This document shows, piece by piece, positions 28,281 through 36,940 of a stretch of 58,218 nucleotides of DNA. A program made the position numbers and the translations under genes. How positions within the stretch are numbered: the first letter of the stretch is position 1; every line of letters starts with the position of its first letter. The DNA lies in assembly GCA_028224375.1 (NCBI GenBank), contig JAOIVW010000020.1, forward strand, positions 1-58,218. The letters are read 5' to 3'. The stretch comes from Hellea sp. (GTDB taxonomy: Bacteria > Pseudomonadota > Alphaproteobacteria > Caulobacterales > Maricaulaceae). The notes under the pieces are model-generated. The model had not been told where the DNA came from. It did no database searches and saw only the letters and a list, made by a program, of their open reading frames with translations.

Positions 28281-30112
28281 TCCGGCTGACCGAGCACTGA
28301 GGCTCCGGCTTCAGATTTATCTGCTTGCGCTCTTAACGGCGCGAACATATTCATACCCAAAGCATCCAAGTTCTTAAACTTAGGAGCTTTGGCCAAAGGT
28401 CTTTGCAGCCAATCCGGGTCAGAGATAACAGCTACCGAGTTTCCAGCCGGATCAACACGAATAATATCCCCATTTTTAATCTTAGCTATATTTCCGCCGG
28501 CCAAAGCCTCGGGATGCATATGAATGGCGGCAGGCACCTTACCCGACGCGCCGGACATGCGGCCATCCGTGACCATGGCAATCTTGAAGCCCTTGTCCTG
28601 AAGCGCTCCCATTATAGGGGATAATTTGTGCAGCTCTGGCATACCATTGGCTTGCGGGCCTTGGAATCTCAAAACGACAACGAAGTCTTTTTCCAACTCT
28701 CCCGCCTTATGCATCTCAATTAATTTGTTCTGGTTGTCTATGACAACTGCGGGGGCTTCGACGAGCCAGTTGGCGCGCTTCACTGCCGAGACTTTCATCA
28801 CGCATCGGCCTATATCCCCCGAGAGTAGCCTCAGGCCACCATCTGGACGGAAAGGCTTATCCACCGTTGTGAGTATCTCTGTATCAAGGCTCTCCTTAGG
28901 CCCCTCTCTGAAGAGCACGGTATCAGCTTCGGCATGGGCGTTTTTGATGGGCTCTCGCGTATATTCGATAAGTCCCTCACCGCCTGCAACAGTGGTTACA
29001 TCGGTGTGTACAAGGCCTGCATCGATGAGCTGACTGATGAGGTAAGCCATTCCGCCTGCGGCGTGGAAGTGGTTCACATCCGCAACGCCGTTAGGGTAAA
29101 TACGGCAGATTAGCGGTACGGCCTGAGAAATATCTGAGAAGTCATCCCAGTTGATAAGAATACCTGCCGCTGCCGCAATGGCTGCTAAATGAATAGTTAG
29201 ATTTGTTGATCCGCCTGTCGCCATTAATCCGACAAGGCCGTTAACGATGGCTTTCTCGTCTATGACATGACCTGCGGGCGTAAAATCGCCGCCGATATCT
29301 GTCATCTGCACAGCCCGCCGCGTAGTTTGCGCTGTGATAGCATCGCGCAAAGGCGTATTAGGGTGTACAAAAGAGGCGCCGGGTAATTGCATCCCCATAA
29401 TTTCCATCAGCATTTGGTTGGAATTTGCCGTCCCGTAAAATGTACAGGTTCCAGGCGCATGATAAGAGGCGGCCTCAGCTTTTAAAAGCTCCTCACGGCC
29501 GACTTTACCTTCCGCGAATAGCTGACGTATTTTGGATTTTTCAGGATTGGGAATACCTGACGGCATCGGCCCGGCAGGCGCGAAGATTTGCGGGACGTAA
29601 CCATAACGCAATGCGCCAATCATCAGGCCAGGAACAATTTTGTCACAAACTCCCAAATGGATGGCCGCGTCGAACATGTCATGAGACAGAGCAATAGCAG
29701 CGGAATAGGCAATAATATCGCGAGAGAAGAGCGAAAGTTCCATCCCGTCTTGGCCTTGGGTAACCCCGTCGCACATGGCGGGTACGCCGCCGGCAACTTG
29801 CGCCGTCGCGCCGTTACGGCGCGCGGCGTGCTTTATAAGATTCGGATATCCTGCAAAAGGCTGATGCGCCGAGAGCATATCATTATAGGCTGTTACGATA
29901 CCAATATTAGCCCATTTCGCCCCAAGCAATTCAGTCTTTTCCAAAACTGGGCAAGCTGCCGTAGCATGCGCGACATTTCCCTCAGAGAGGCGTTTGCGGC
30001 GCGGCCCTGGACGAATATTCGCTTTGACTGCGGCAAGATAAGCTTTGCGGGTTTTAGCCGAGCGCTTTTGAATGCGGTTAGTAACTTTTTGAATAGCTGA
30101 ATTCATAGTCAT
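28268..30112 (-). CDS. edd: 6-phosphogluconate dehydratase
   Basis: Iron-sulfur dehydratase making 2-keto-3-deoxy-6-phosphogluconate, the committed Entner-Doudoroff step. IlvD/Edd family motifs are present: MCDGVTQGQDGMELS, CDKIVPG, GTCTFYGTANSNQ and DGRMSGASGKVPAAIH, including the cluster cysteines. The ATG at 30112 (MTMNSAIQKVTNRI) matches the family start better than an ATG at 30127 that would overlap pgl. About 614 aa. eda, for the next step, is not in the window. Confidence 0.95.
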   Translation of the reverse strand: MTMNSAIQKVTNRIQKRSAKTRKAYLAAVKANIRPGPRRKRLSEGNVAHATAACPVLEKTELLGAKWANIGIVTAYNDMLSAHQPFAGYPNLIKHAARRNGATAQVAGGVPAMCDGVTQGQDGMELSLFSRDIIAYSAAIALSHDMFDAAIHLGVCDKIVPGLMIGALRYGYVPQIFAPAGPMPSGIPNPEKSKIRQLFAEGKVGREELLKAEAASYHAPGTCTFYGTANSNQMLMEIMGMQLPGASFVHPNTPLRDAITAQTTRRAVQMTDIGGDFTPAGHVIDEKAIVNGLVGLMATGGSTNLTIHLAAIAAAAGILINWDDFSDISQAVPLICRIYPNGVADVNHFHAAGGMAYLISQLIDAGLVHTDVTTVAGGEGLIEYTREPIKNAHAEADTVLFREGPKESLDTEILTTVDKPFRPDGGLRLLSGDIGRCVMKVSAVKRANWLVEAPAVVIDNQNKLIEMHKAGELEKDFVVVLRFQGPQANGMPELHKLSPIMGALQDKGFKIAMVTDGRMSGASGKVPAAIHMHPEALAGGNIAKIKNGDIIRVDPAGNSVAVISDPDWLQRPLAKAPKFKNLDALGMNMFAPLRAQADKSEAGASVLGQPEWME

Positions 30113-30116
30113 AGGC

Positions 30117-30833
30117 TTAGGCTTCATCCGTCATAACGGTCAAGCGCGCACCCGCCGCGCGGAGCGCTTTGACAGGGGTATCATAAACCGATTTTGTGGC
30201 ACTTTGTTTGAAAACACTTGCTTTGTCTGCACCCGGTATCATCAGAATGATGTGCTGCGCGGCCATAACCGCCGATAGCGTGAGCGTAATGCGTTCAGGG
30301 TGATCACCGGCGACGGGGCACCCCTTGGCATCAATAGCGATAACAGTCTCTGGATTATGGATATCTAACGCCGACTTTAAGCCTTCAGAGCTAGGGAACC
30401 AAGACGCTGTATGCCCGTCCAAACCCATACCCATCACGCAGACATCAAAAGGCTGTGGGATGGATTTAAGCTTTGCGGCACTCGCTTTTTCGCCCTCGGC
30501 TGGATTAGCATCATCTGTTTTTAAACCTATAAATTTGGCTTTGCTCGCCGCTCCCTTAAAAAGCGTTTCATCTAAAAAGGTTTCATTTGAACCCGGAAGA
30601 CCACGATTAATCCAGCGGTCATCAACCAACCCGATTGTCACCTTGTCCCAAGGCAAGTCCATGCCGCTTAGCGCCTCATAGACAGGACGTGGACTAGAGC
30701 CGCCTGATAACATCAAGCTGGCATGACCCTTATTGGAGACAGCAAATTTTATTGCGTCCGCAATAGTTTTGGCCGCGCTTTTGACCATCGCGCCGCGCGA
30801 GGCATAGCTTTGATATTGAAATTCATCCGTCAT
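30117..30833 (-). CDS. pgl: 6-phosphogluconolactonase
   Basis: Hydrolyses 6-phosphogluconolactone to 6-phosphogluconate. DevB/SOL-type family: LMLSGGSSPRPVYEAL near residue 42, VTIGLVDDRW near 65, and MGMGLDGHTASWFP with the catalytic His near 140. The ATG at 30833 lies one base after the zwf stop, giving 238 aa; the open frame extends further upstream only as an overlap with zwf. Second gene of the operon. Confidence 0.94.
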   Translation of the reverse strand: MTDEFQYQSYASRGAMVKSAAKTIADAIKFAVSNKGHASLMLSGGSSPRPVYEALSGMDLPWDKVTIGLVDDRWINRGLPGSNETFLDETLFKGAASKAKFIGLKTDDANPAEGEKASAAKLKSIPQPFDVCVMGMGLDGHTASWFPSSEGLKSALDIHNPETVIAIDAKGCPVAGDHPERITLTLSAVMAAQHIILMIPGADKASVFKQSATKSVYDTPVKALRAAGARLTVMTDEA

Positions 30834-30834
30834 C

Positions 30835-32367
30835 TTAGCCCTTTGACCATTTATGACCTGAGCCGCCCAATAAATCGTCAGCTTCGGCCGGGCCTTCGCT
30901 GCCCGCTGAATAAAGCACAGTGCGCTGGCCGGATTGCTCCCAAGCCTCCAAGATACCGTCAACCCATTTCCAAGCGGCCTCCACCTCATCACGGCGCATA
31001 AAGAGGCTAAGATTACCCCGCACAACATCCATCAACAGACGCTCATAGGCATCAGGATAACGCACGGCGAAATTATCTGCATATGTCAGATTAAGCGGTA
31101 ATGTCTTCAAGCGCATCCCCCCCGCCCCAGGCTCTTTCACTTCGAACCAGAGTTTGACGGCCTCATCAGGCTGCAAGCGAATAACTAACTTATTCGGATT
31201 GAGACGCGTTTTTCCAAAAATAGAATGCGGGACTGGTTTGAATTGAATGACAATTTCTGATCGCCGCGAAGACATCCTTTTGCCTGTCCGTAAGTAAATA
31301 GGTACGCCTGCCCAACGCCAATTATCGACTTCGGCTTTGATCGCAACATAGGTTTCAGTGGCGCTTTCAGTGACGTCAACATCGCTCATATAATCCGTAA
31401 CGGCCTCGTCATCGACTTTACCGCGCGCGTATTGTCCGCGAACAGTCTTTGCGTCTGCACTTTCTTCTGTAATGGGACGTAGCGCGCGAAGAACTTTGAT
31501 CTTTTCGGCCCGGACATCATTAGCCTCAAGAGACGTCGGCGCTTCCATCGCTGTCAGACATAAAAGCTGCAACAAATGGTTTTGAACCATATCACGCAGC
31601 GCTCCGGCGCCGTCATAATAAGATCCTCTTCCGCCAACGCCTATAGATTCAGCTGCGGTGATTTCAATATGGTCAATGGCCTGATTAGACCAAAGTGGTT
31701 CCAGCAGGATATTGCCAAAGCGCAAGACTAAAAGATTTTGGACGGTTTCTTTACCGAGATAGTGATCTATCCGGTAAATATTATTCTCTTTGAAGACCTT
31801 GCCGACACCCGCATTGATTTCACGCGCCGACTCATAATCTGTCCCGAGAGGTTTCTCGAGAACGACACGAGATTTATCATTCACCAACCCCGCTTTTTTA
31901 AGGCCCACACAGATGTCCGCAAACATGCGCGGCGGCATAGCCAAATAGAATACACGGATGAGCTCATCTTTGGTCGAGAGCGTCTTACTCAATGCTGACC
32001 AATCTTTATCTTCTATCACATCAATAGACACATAATCGACAAGCTTGATAAATTTGCCCCAGAGCTTAGCATCGAAATCCTCATCCTTGGCAAATTCGTG
32101 ATAGTATTTTTCAATCAGCGCTTGATAAGCTTTGCGCGAATGTTTGGACCTGGAGACACCGACTATGCGGCTGTCATCTGAAATCTGGCCATCGCGGTAA
32201 CGGTGATAAAGTGCAGGCAGCAACTTTCTGCGGGCCAAATCACCTGTCCCGCCAAAAACAATAATCTCAAACGGTTGAACAGGTACGAAGGCTGAGTTTG
32301 TTTTGGATTTAGACGACGATTTTGAAGACTTTTCCTCAGTTTCATCTTTGTTTTTCGTTTTTGTCAC
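30835..32367 (-). CDS. zwf: Glucose-6-phosphate 1-dehydrogenase
   Basis: First enzyme of the operon, oxidising glucose-6-phosphate with NAD(P)+. FGGTGDLARRKLLPALY (Rossmann) is near residue 36 and the active-site RIDHYLGKETVQN near 198. A GTG start at 32367 with AAGGG eight bases upstream gives 510 aa. The first ~28 residues are a Lys/Ser-rich extension absent from most homologues. A decayed LacI-type regulator gene lies immediately upstream on the same strand. Confidence 0.95.
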   Translation of the reverse strand: MTKTKNKDETEEKSSKSSSKSKTNSAFVPVQPFEIIVFGGTGDLARRKLLPALYHRYRDGQISDDSRIVGVSRSKHSRKAYQALIEKYYHEFAKDEDFDAKLWGKFIKLVDYVSIDVIEDKDWSALSKTLSTKDELIRVFYLAMPPRMFADICVGLKKAGLVNDKSRVVLEKPLGTDYESAREINAGVGKVFKENNIYRIDHYLGKETVQNLLVLRFGNILLEPLWSNQAIDHIEITAAESIGVGGRGSYYDGAGALRDMVQNHLLQLLCLTAMEAPTSLEANDVRAEKIKVLRALRPITEESADAKTVRGQYARGKVDDEAVTDYMSDVDVTESATETYVAIKAEVDNWRWAGVPIYLRTGKRMSSRRSEIVIQFKPVPHSIFGKTRLNPNKLVIRLQPDEAVKLWFEVKEPGAGGMRLKTLPLNLTYADNFAVRYPDAYERLLMDVVRGNLSLFMRRDEVEAAWKWVDGILEAWEQSGQRTVLYSAGSEGPAEADDLLGGSGHKWSKG

Positions 32368-32429
32368 AACACAGGCCCTTATTACGAAAACTTAGAAACT
32401 AAACTGACAGCATTATCAACTTTTCACTA

Positions 32430-32660
32430 TCAGCTTTTCTTCAATGATGAGTCGCGTATTATAAGTTTGTGATCAAGGCAATAGCTTGAAGCGGGTCTTC
32501 TGATTTAGACGGCTTCATGAGCAGGCTGACAGGCCTGTAACCCGCTTCATATATAAGCTGCTTAATTATTGTCAGTCCAGGGCATAAAATTTGTGCAAGG
32601 TGCGTATTCGTAAAACCCTCGATTGAGAAATTATCCGAGACAGATTTAAATTGAACTATA
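32430..32660 (-). pseudogene. C-terminal remnant of a LacI-family regulator
   Basis: Read right to left, this stretch encodes VSDNFSIEGFTNTHLAQILCPGLT and then IYEAG, the usual C-terminal part of LacI/GalR sugar-sensing domains (compare GFDNTHLA..PPLTTVRQP.YE.G). The frame stops after ITNL, but shifting by one base gives IIRDSSLKKS and a stop at 32430-32432, as in the family's final strand and tail. The N-terminal DNA-binding part is gone. In Caulobacter, as I recall, a LacI-type gene accompanies this operon. Confidence 0.6.
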
Positions 32661-32780
32661 AATCGATAAGGAGACACTGCTTGGGGCCTAACAGCACTAT
32701 GCATTACCAAGCTTATTGGGAGAATCAGTTGAGCTGATACCCCTAAAGATTACAGATGAACTTTTCAGGCTGGTGCGGCG

Positions 32781-32858
32781 TTAAAGGCCCAAGAAAAGTG
32801 TCACAAGGAATACGACAACAACAAGAAGCGCTTCCTTAATTTTGATGAGTGTGTTCAT
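32781..32858 (-). CDS. Candidate 25-residue hydrophobic peptide
   Basis: Short frame starting at 32858, preceded by the purine-rich AAAGAGAGA about five bases upstream. It encodes a Lys/Glu-containing head (MNTLIKIKEA) and a 15-residue hydrophobic stretch (LLVVVVFLVTLFLGL), a single membrane helix. It lies alone in a ~550-base gap between the LacI remnant and ruvX. It could be a small membrane protein or a toxin-like peptide. A chance frame is also possible. Confidence 0.4.
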   Translation of the reverse strand: MNTLIKIKEALLVVVVFLVTLFLGL

Positions 32859-33089
32859 GCTATCTCTCTTTTACAATACAACTGTTAGATGAGGATGGTG
32901 AAAAAGTAAATCGATTTCGACAACTTATAAAATAAAATTTATATGTCCTCGGCTATTTTGGGTGCATTAGGCAATTAAGCTGAAATGGAAGCCTTGTTTG
33001 AAGCTGCACGCCGAACCACGAGTTTCTTTTGCAAGCTCAGTGTTCTTATGCAGCTTGCTGTTTTGCTTGCGTCCCGCTAAGCCGCGCCA

Positions 33090-33542
33090 ATGGCGATTAT
33101 AACTTTAGATGATTTACGCGAGTCTTCGGGCGCGCTGCTGGGCGTGGATCCTGGCACCAAGACTCTAGGTCTTGCGATTAGTGACCGCACACGCCTGATT
33201 TCAACGCCCTTAAAGACGATTAAACGAGAAAAATTTACCTTGGATGCTCAAAAGCTTTTTAAGATATACGGCGATAATAACGCCTCTGCGCTTATCGTTG
33301 GCCTGCCTATTAATATGAACGGAACACACGGGCCGCGCACGCAATCGGTACGTGATTTTTGTACCAACCTGCTCAAGCTTGAAGACCTGCCCATATTTCT
33401 ATGGGATGAACGCCTTTCAACGATGGCCGTCACGCGCGGTATGCTGGAAGCCGATATGAGCCGTAAGAAACGCAAGGAAAATGTCGATAAACTCGCCGCA
33501 GGCTATATTCTTCAAGGTGTTCTGGATCGGCTGAGAAACTGA
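33090..33542 (+). CDS. ruvX: Holliday junction resolvase-like protein RuvX/YqgF
   Basis: RNase H-fold nuclease family linked to pre-16S rRNA 5'-end maturation and to recombination. LGVDPGTKTLGLAISD near residue 17 carries the first catalytic Asp; IVGLPINMNGTHGPR and LWDERLSTM follow, and a final KLAAGYILQ Asp-region helix (VDKLAA). Length (150 aa) is normal. It precedes pyrB, a neighbourhood conserved in many alphaproteobacteria. Confidence 0.93.
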   Translation: MAIITLDDLRESSGALLGVDPGTKTLGLAISDRTRLISTPLKTIKREKFTLDAQKLFKIYGDNNASALIVGLPINMNGTHGPRTQSVRDFCTNLLKLEDLPIFLWDERLSTMAVTRGMLEADMSRKKRKENVDKLAAGYILQGVLDRLRN

Positions 33543-33851
33543 GACTCAAAAATGAGTCGTGCAGACAGCAGAAAGCCCGCGACTTAATTTGTTCCACGTC
33601 CTTGTTTCCAATTTCGCGCTCACACATTAAGTCGGCGGGCTCTGCCGCTAAAGGATCATCACCTTACCTGATTTGTGTGTCCCCTCATCTATCAGCTTAG
33701 ATAGTTTTGGTTTTACCGCCTCAGTGCAGCTCCTCTTCGCGTCTTATTCTGAATAGCATAATGATTAGAAATTACAATGTGACTAAACCCAAGTTATCCA
33801 CATTATGAGAAATTTCTTGTGTGTAACTTATAAAGTCCTGATATCTATTGA
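33543..33851. other. ruvX-pyrB intergenic region
   Basis: A ~310-base gap. It holds a small GACTCA/TGAGTC hairpin right after ruvX (33543-33558), the long stem-loop listed at 33568-33645, a single perfect DnaA-box-like TTATCCACA (33794-33802), and the pyrB promoter zone. A 15-codon frame at 33758 shows nothing recognisable. Confidence 0.5.
33568..33645. other. Long stem-loop, possible structured RNA
   Basis: Arms AGCCCGCGACTTAAT (33574-33588) and ATTAAGTCGGCGGGCT (33626-33641) pair over ~15 bases with one bulge, extended outward by GCAGA/TCTGC across a small bulge. A 37-base loop is enclosed. Neither strand shows a clean T-run, so it is not a simple terminator. It may be a small RNA or leader element; strand is undetermined. 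Confidence 0.5.
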
Positions 33852-33876
33852 CTCTGTACGATTTTTTCGTACAGAG
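33852..33876. promoter_or_regulatory. Perfect palindrome next to the pyrB start
   Basis: Ten-base arms CTCTGTACGA and TCGTACAGAG with a five-T spacer, ending five bases before the pyrB ATG and covering the position of its ribosome binding site. A candidate promoter lies just upstream (TTGTGT at 33817 and TATCTA near 33843), which would start transcription at about the left arm. It could be an operator for the HTH-like domain of PyrB, or an mRNA hairpin masking the start. Confidence 0.65.
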
Positions 33877-33881
33877 CGTCT

Positions 33882-35057
33882 ATGTCTTATTCAAAGTCAA
33901 TTATTGACGATATTTTCGGCGGCATCCGCCCTGCAGCTCGAGCCTTAGATAAAGCCGCTACAACAATACAGGGTTGGTATGATGCTGGTACAATTCCGCA
34001 AAAACATTGGCCGGATGTGATGGAGGCTGCAAAGTCCTTTAATCATCACCTCACGCCCGATGACTTTTTCCCCTCGCAAGCCCCAAGCCCCTCTTCATTC
34101 GGTTACGCCTTTGACAAAATGCATTGCCTATCAATTGATGATTTTCACCGCCCTGACATTGAAACACTTTTATCTTTGGGAGAATATTATCTGGATCTAA
34201 ATGTTCAAAAAAGCCCTGATCGCTCCGTACTGAAAGGCAAGACACTCATTAATGTGTTTTTTGAAAACTCTACCCGCACAGAAAAGAGTTTTGAGTTGGC
34301 AGGGAAACGCTTGGGCGCAGATGTTATCTCTATGCAAATTGCCAGTAGCTCAGTCAAAAAAGGCGAGACGCTCTTGGATACGGCCGCGACATTGAATGCC
34401 ATGAACCCCGATATCCTTACCGTGCGTCACGGGTCTTCAGGCGCGCCTGCCCTGTTAGCCCAGAAAGTTTCTTGTTCGGTTATTAATGCGGGAGACGGCA
34501 TTCATGAGCATCCCACACAAGCCTTATTGGACGCCCTCACCTTGCGCCAAGCCTTTGCCAGAGATGGCGGTGATGGCCAGATTGACGGACTACGGATTGC
34601 TATATGCGGCGATATTCTGCACTCGCGCGTCGCCCGTTCAAATGTGAAGTTACTCAACATGCTCGGCGCAGAAGTTCGTCTTATCGGGCCGCCCACACTT
34701 CTGCCGATAGATGCCGACCGCTGGGGCGTAGATATTTTCCACGATATGAAAACGGGATTGAAGGGCTGTGATGTCATCATGATGTTGCGCTTGCAGTTAG
34801 AACGCATGAACGGAGCCTTTGTCCCGTCCAAACGAGAATATTTTCATTTCCACGGCCTCGACCGAACCAAATTAGGCTATGCTAAAGACGGCGCATTGGT
34901 CATGCATCCTGGCCCTATGAATCGCGGCGTTGAAATCAGTTCTGACATCGCAGATGATCCCGAGATTAGCCTCATCACCCAGCAGGTTGAAACAGGCGTA
35001 GCGATGCGAATGGGCATTTTGCATGCGCTCTCAGATGTTCAGGATAAAGCGCCATGA
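33882..35057 (+). CDS. pyrB: Aspartate carbamoyltransferase with N-terminal HTH-like domain
   Basis: Second step of pyrimidine synthesis, joining carbamoyl phosphate and aspartate. The catalytic body (about residues 78-385) has the phosphate loop [29 protein letters not shown] and MHPGPMNRG. The family is usually ~310 aa; this protein has ~75 extra N-terminal residues. That extension ([16 protein letters not shown], then [17 protein letters not shown]) looks like a small Cro/YdaS-type helix-turn-helix of the kind seen in alphaproteobacterial prophage regulators (I recall the NCBI name carph-isopro). No clear ribosome binding site; the start sits beside a palindrome. Overlaps the next gene by four bases. 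Confidence 0.92.
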   Translation: MSYSKSIIDDIFGGIRPAARALDKAATTIQGWYDAGTIPQKHWPDVMEAAKSFNHHLTPDDFFPSQAPSPSSFGYAFDKMHCLSIDDFHRPDIETLLSLGEYYLDLNVQKSPDRSVLKGKTLINVFFENSTRTEKSFELAGKRLGADVISMQIASSSVKKGETLLDTAATLNAMNPDILTVRHGSSGAPALLAQKVSCSVINAGDGIHEHPTQALLDALTLRQAFARDGGDGQIDGLRIAICGDILHSRVARSNVKLLNMLGAEVRLIGPPTLLPIDADRWGVDIFHDMKTGLKGCDVIMMLRLQLERMNGAFVPSKREYFHFHGLDRTKLGYAKDGALVMHPGPMNRGVEISSDIADDPEISLITQQVETGVAMRMGILHALSDVQDKAP

Positions 35058-36328
35058 GCACACTCACCATTGTAAACGCGCGTATCATTGACCCGGCAAC
35101 AGGATATGATGAGGCAGGAAACATCCTTATCGAGGACGGACGCATATCCGCTTTTGGCCCTGATGTAGAGGCGCGCGGCGATATCATTGATGCAGAGGGA
35201 CATATTTGCGCGCCCGGCTTGATAGATATGCGGGTCTCAACGGGTGAGCCCGGACGGGAAAACCGCGAAACTATCGCAACAGCCGCCAAGGCCGCAGCCG
35301 CAGGCGGCGTGACCTCAATGGTCATCATGCCTGAAACCGACCCTGTTATTGATGATATGTCGCTTGTCGATTTCATTACGCGCCGCGCCGAAGAGGCCCC
35401 CGTCAATGTTTACGCAGCTGGCGCTTTAACCAAGGGACTGGACGGAAAAACCCTGACGGAAATTGGATTGATGTCCGAGGCTGGGGCCGTGATGTTTTCT
35501 AACGGGACACAGCCTATTGCAGACGCCCAAATCATGCGGCGCACTTTATCTTATTCTGCAAGCTTTAATGCGCTTATTGCTAACCGCGCGATAGAGCCGT
35601 CCCTGTCCAAAGGCGCTGTCGCCCATGAAAGCGATTTGTCGTCGCGTTTGGGATTGACCGGAGTCCCTGCAGCCGCCGAGCGCATTATGGCTGAGCGAGA
35701 TGTAGCTTTGGCTGAACTGACGGGCGGGAGATTATTGATCGATATGATATCTTCTGCAGAAGCCTTGGAGGTTGTGCGCCGCGCAAAGTCACGGGACCTA
35801 GAAATTGCTTGCTCTGTCAGCATCAATCACCTGGCGCTGAATGAAATCGATATCGGGGACTATCGCACATTCGCCAAGCTGGACCCGCCCTTGCGCGAGG
35901 AAAGCGACCGCTTGGCGCTCCTCAAAGGGATTAACAACGGCACCATTGACGTCATCGTCTCAAACCATGACCCTCGCCCCGCCGGTGAGAAACGCCTCCC
36001 TTACTCTGAAGCCTCGACAGGCGCTGTTGGGCTTGAACTTCTGCTCGCCGCAGGTCTTTCGCAAGTCGCTGATGGACGGCTGGACTTGATGGCATTCTTA
36101 GCCGCCGTGACATCTAATCCTGCAAACCTGTTAGGACTTGAGAGCGGCCAAATAAAAGTTGGCGCGCCTGCTGATTTGATTATCTTTGATCCCAACCGCC
36201 CTTGGGTGTGCGATAGCGACGCCCTGCTCTCTCGGTCCAAAAACACACCGCTCGATGGCCGCCGCATGACGGGCCGTAACCTCAAAACAATTTGCCAAGG
36301 GCGGGTTGTATTTGACTCATCCCTCTAA
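35054..36328 (+). CDS. Catalytically dead dihydroorotase homologue (PyrC'/PyrX)
   Basis: Dihydroorotase-family protein (424 aa) whose metal ligands are missing. The usual HxH strand after PGLxD reads RVS here ([15 protein letters not shown]), the TDHAPH catalytic Asp/His motif reads SNHDPR, and the histidine strands in the middle are not recognisable. In Pseudomonas a non-catalytic homologue of this kind (PyrC') is a structural partner of ATCase. The four-base overlap with pyrB supports the same complex here. A working dihydroorotase must be encoded elsewhere. Confidence 0.88.
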   Translation: MSTLTIVNARIIDPATGYDEAGNILIEDGRISAFGPDVEARGDIIDAEGHICAPGLIDMRVSTGEPGRENRETIATAAKAAAAGGVTSMVIMPETDPVIDDMSLVDFITRRAEEAPVNVYAAGALTKGLDGKTLTEIGLMSEAGAVMFSNGTQPIADAQIMRRTLSYSASFNALIANRAIEPSLSKGAVAHESDLSSRLGLTGVPAAAERIMAERDVALAELTGGRLLIDMISSAEALEVVRRAKSRDLEIACSVSINHLALNEIDIGDYRTFAKLDPPLREESDRLALLKGINNGTIDVIVSNHDPRPAGEKRLPYSEASTGAVGLELLLAAGLSQVADGRLDLMAFLAAVTSNPANLLGLESGQIKVGAPADLIIFDPNRPWVCDSDALLSRSKNTPLDGRRMTGRNLKTICQGRVVFDSSL

Positions 36329-36337
36329 CTTAGATAT

Positions 36338-36352
36338 GTTCTTATTATGTTC
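36338..36352 (+). promoter_or_regulatory. LexA-type SOS box at plsY-dprA
   Basis: GTTC-TTATTAT-GTTC matches the alphaproteobacterial LexA direct repeat GTTC-N7-GTTC, with an AT-rich spacer as in known sites. It overlaps the plsY ATG at 36347, so LexA bound here would block initiation of the plsY-dprA transcript. The site is 10 bases past the pyrC' stop. Confidence 0.6.
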
Positions 36353-36940
36353 TCAATGCCTATCCTATACGCTGTAATCGGCGGTTATCTTTTAGGGTCT
36401 ATCCCCTTCGGACTTCTAATTGCGAAGGCCACAGGCCAAGGGGATATCCGTAAAATCGGATCCGGAAATATTGGCGCAACAAATGTGCTCCGCACAGGCC
36501 GTAAGGACATTGCGCTTATAACGCTGCTTCTGGACGCCGCTAAAGCGGGGGTTGCCGCGCTAATTTTCAATCACCTATTTGGCGCGCCCGTTGGGTTATT
36601 TGCGGGCGCGGCGGCGCTGATAGGACATTGTTATCCCGTCTGGCTGAAATTCAAAGGCGGTAAGGGTGTTGCGACATTTTTCGGATGCCTTTTCGCAACG
36701 GCTTGGCCAATTGCTCTTATCGCAGGTGCCATCTGGCTCATCTGCGCTTACATAACGCGCATATCCTCACTCTCAGCGCTGGCGGCAGCAGGCACCTCTC
36801 CGCTCATCGCGCTATTCATGGGATATTATCACGTTGCCATCATGGCCGCCGTGCTAGCTGTCATTATATATATAAGACACGCCGAAAATATTGGCCGCAT
36901 CTTTAAAGGGACTGAAACGCGCATTGGTAAAAAAGGCTGA
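36347..36940 (+). CDS. plsY: Glycerol-3-phosphate acyltransferase PlsY
   Basis: Integral membrane enzyme moving an acyl group from acyl-phosphate to glycerol-3-phosphate, the first step of phospholipid synthesis. Five-plus hydrophobic helices with the family motifs LLGSIPFGLL, GSGNIGATNVLR, and FKGGKGVATFFG. 197 aa; an in-frame ATG three codons on (36356) is an equally good start. Its TGA overlaps the dprA ATG. Confidence 0.95.
   Translation: MFSMPILYAVIGGYLLGSIPFGLLIAKATGQGDIRKIGSGNIGATNVLRTGRKDIALITLLLDAAKAGVAALIFNHLFGAPVGLFAGAAALIGHCYPVWLKFKGGKGVATFFGCLFATAWPIALIAGAIWLICAYITRISSLSALAAAGTSPLIALFMGYYHVAIMAAVLAVIIYIRHAENIGRIFKGTETRIGKKG

Noticed and set aside
32459..32710. The 83-codon minus-strand frame upstream of zwf as an intact gene
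   Set aside because: Its C-terminal half matches LacI-family sequence and continues in another frame after its stop, so it is a remnant, not a gene.
33794..33802. Perfect DnaA box TTATCCACA upstream of pyrB as a sign of a replication origin
   Set aside because: A single site of this type is expected by chance in a window this size, and no cluster of boxes or AT-rich unwinding region is present.
33758..33805. 15-codon frame upstream of pyrB as an attenuator leader peptide
   Set aside because: No run of control codons or U-tract pausing site, and no terminator stem directly follows it.
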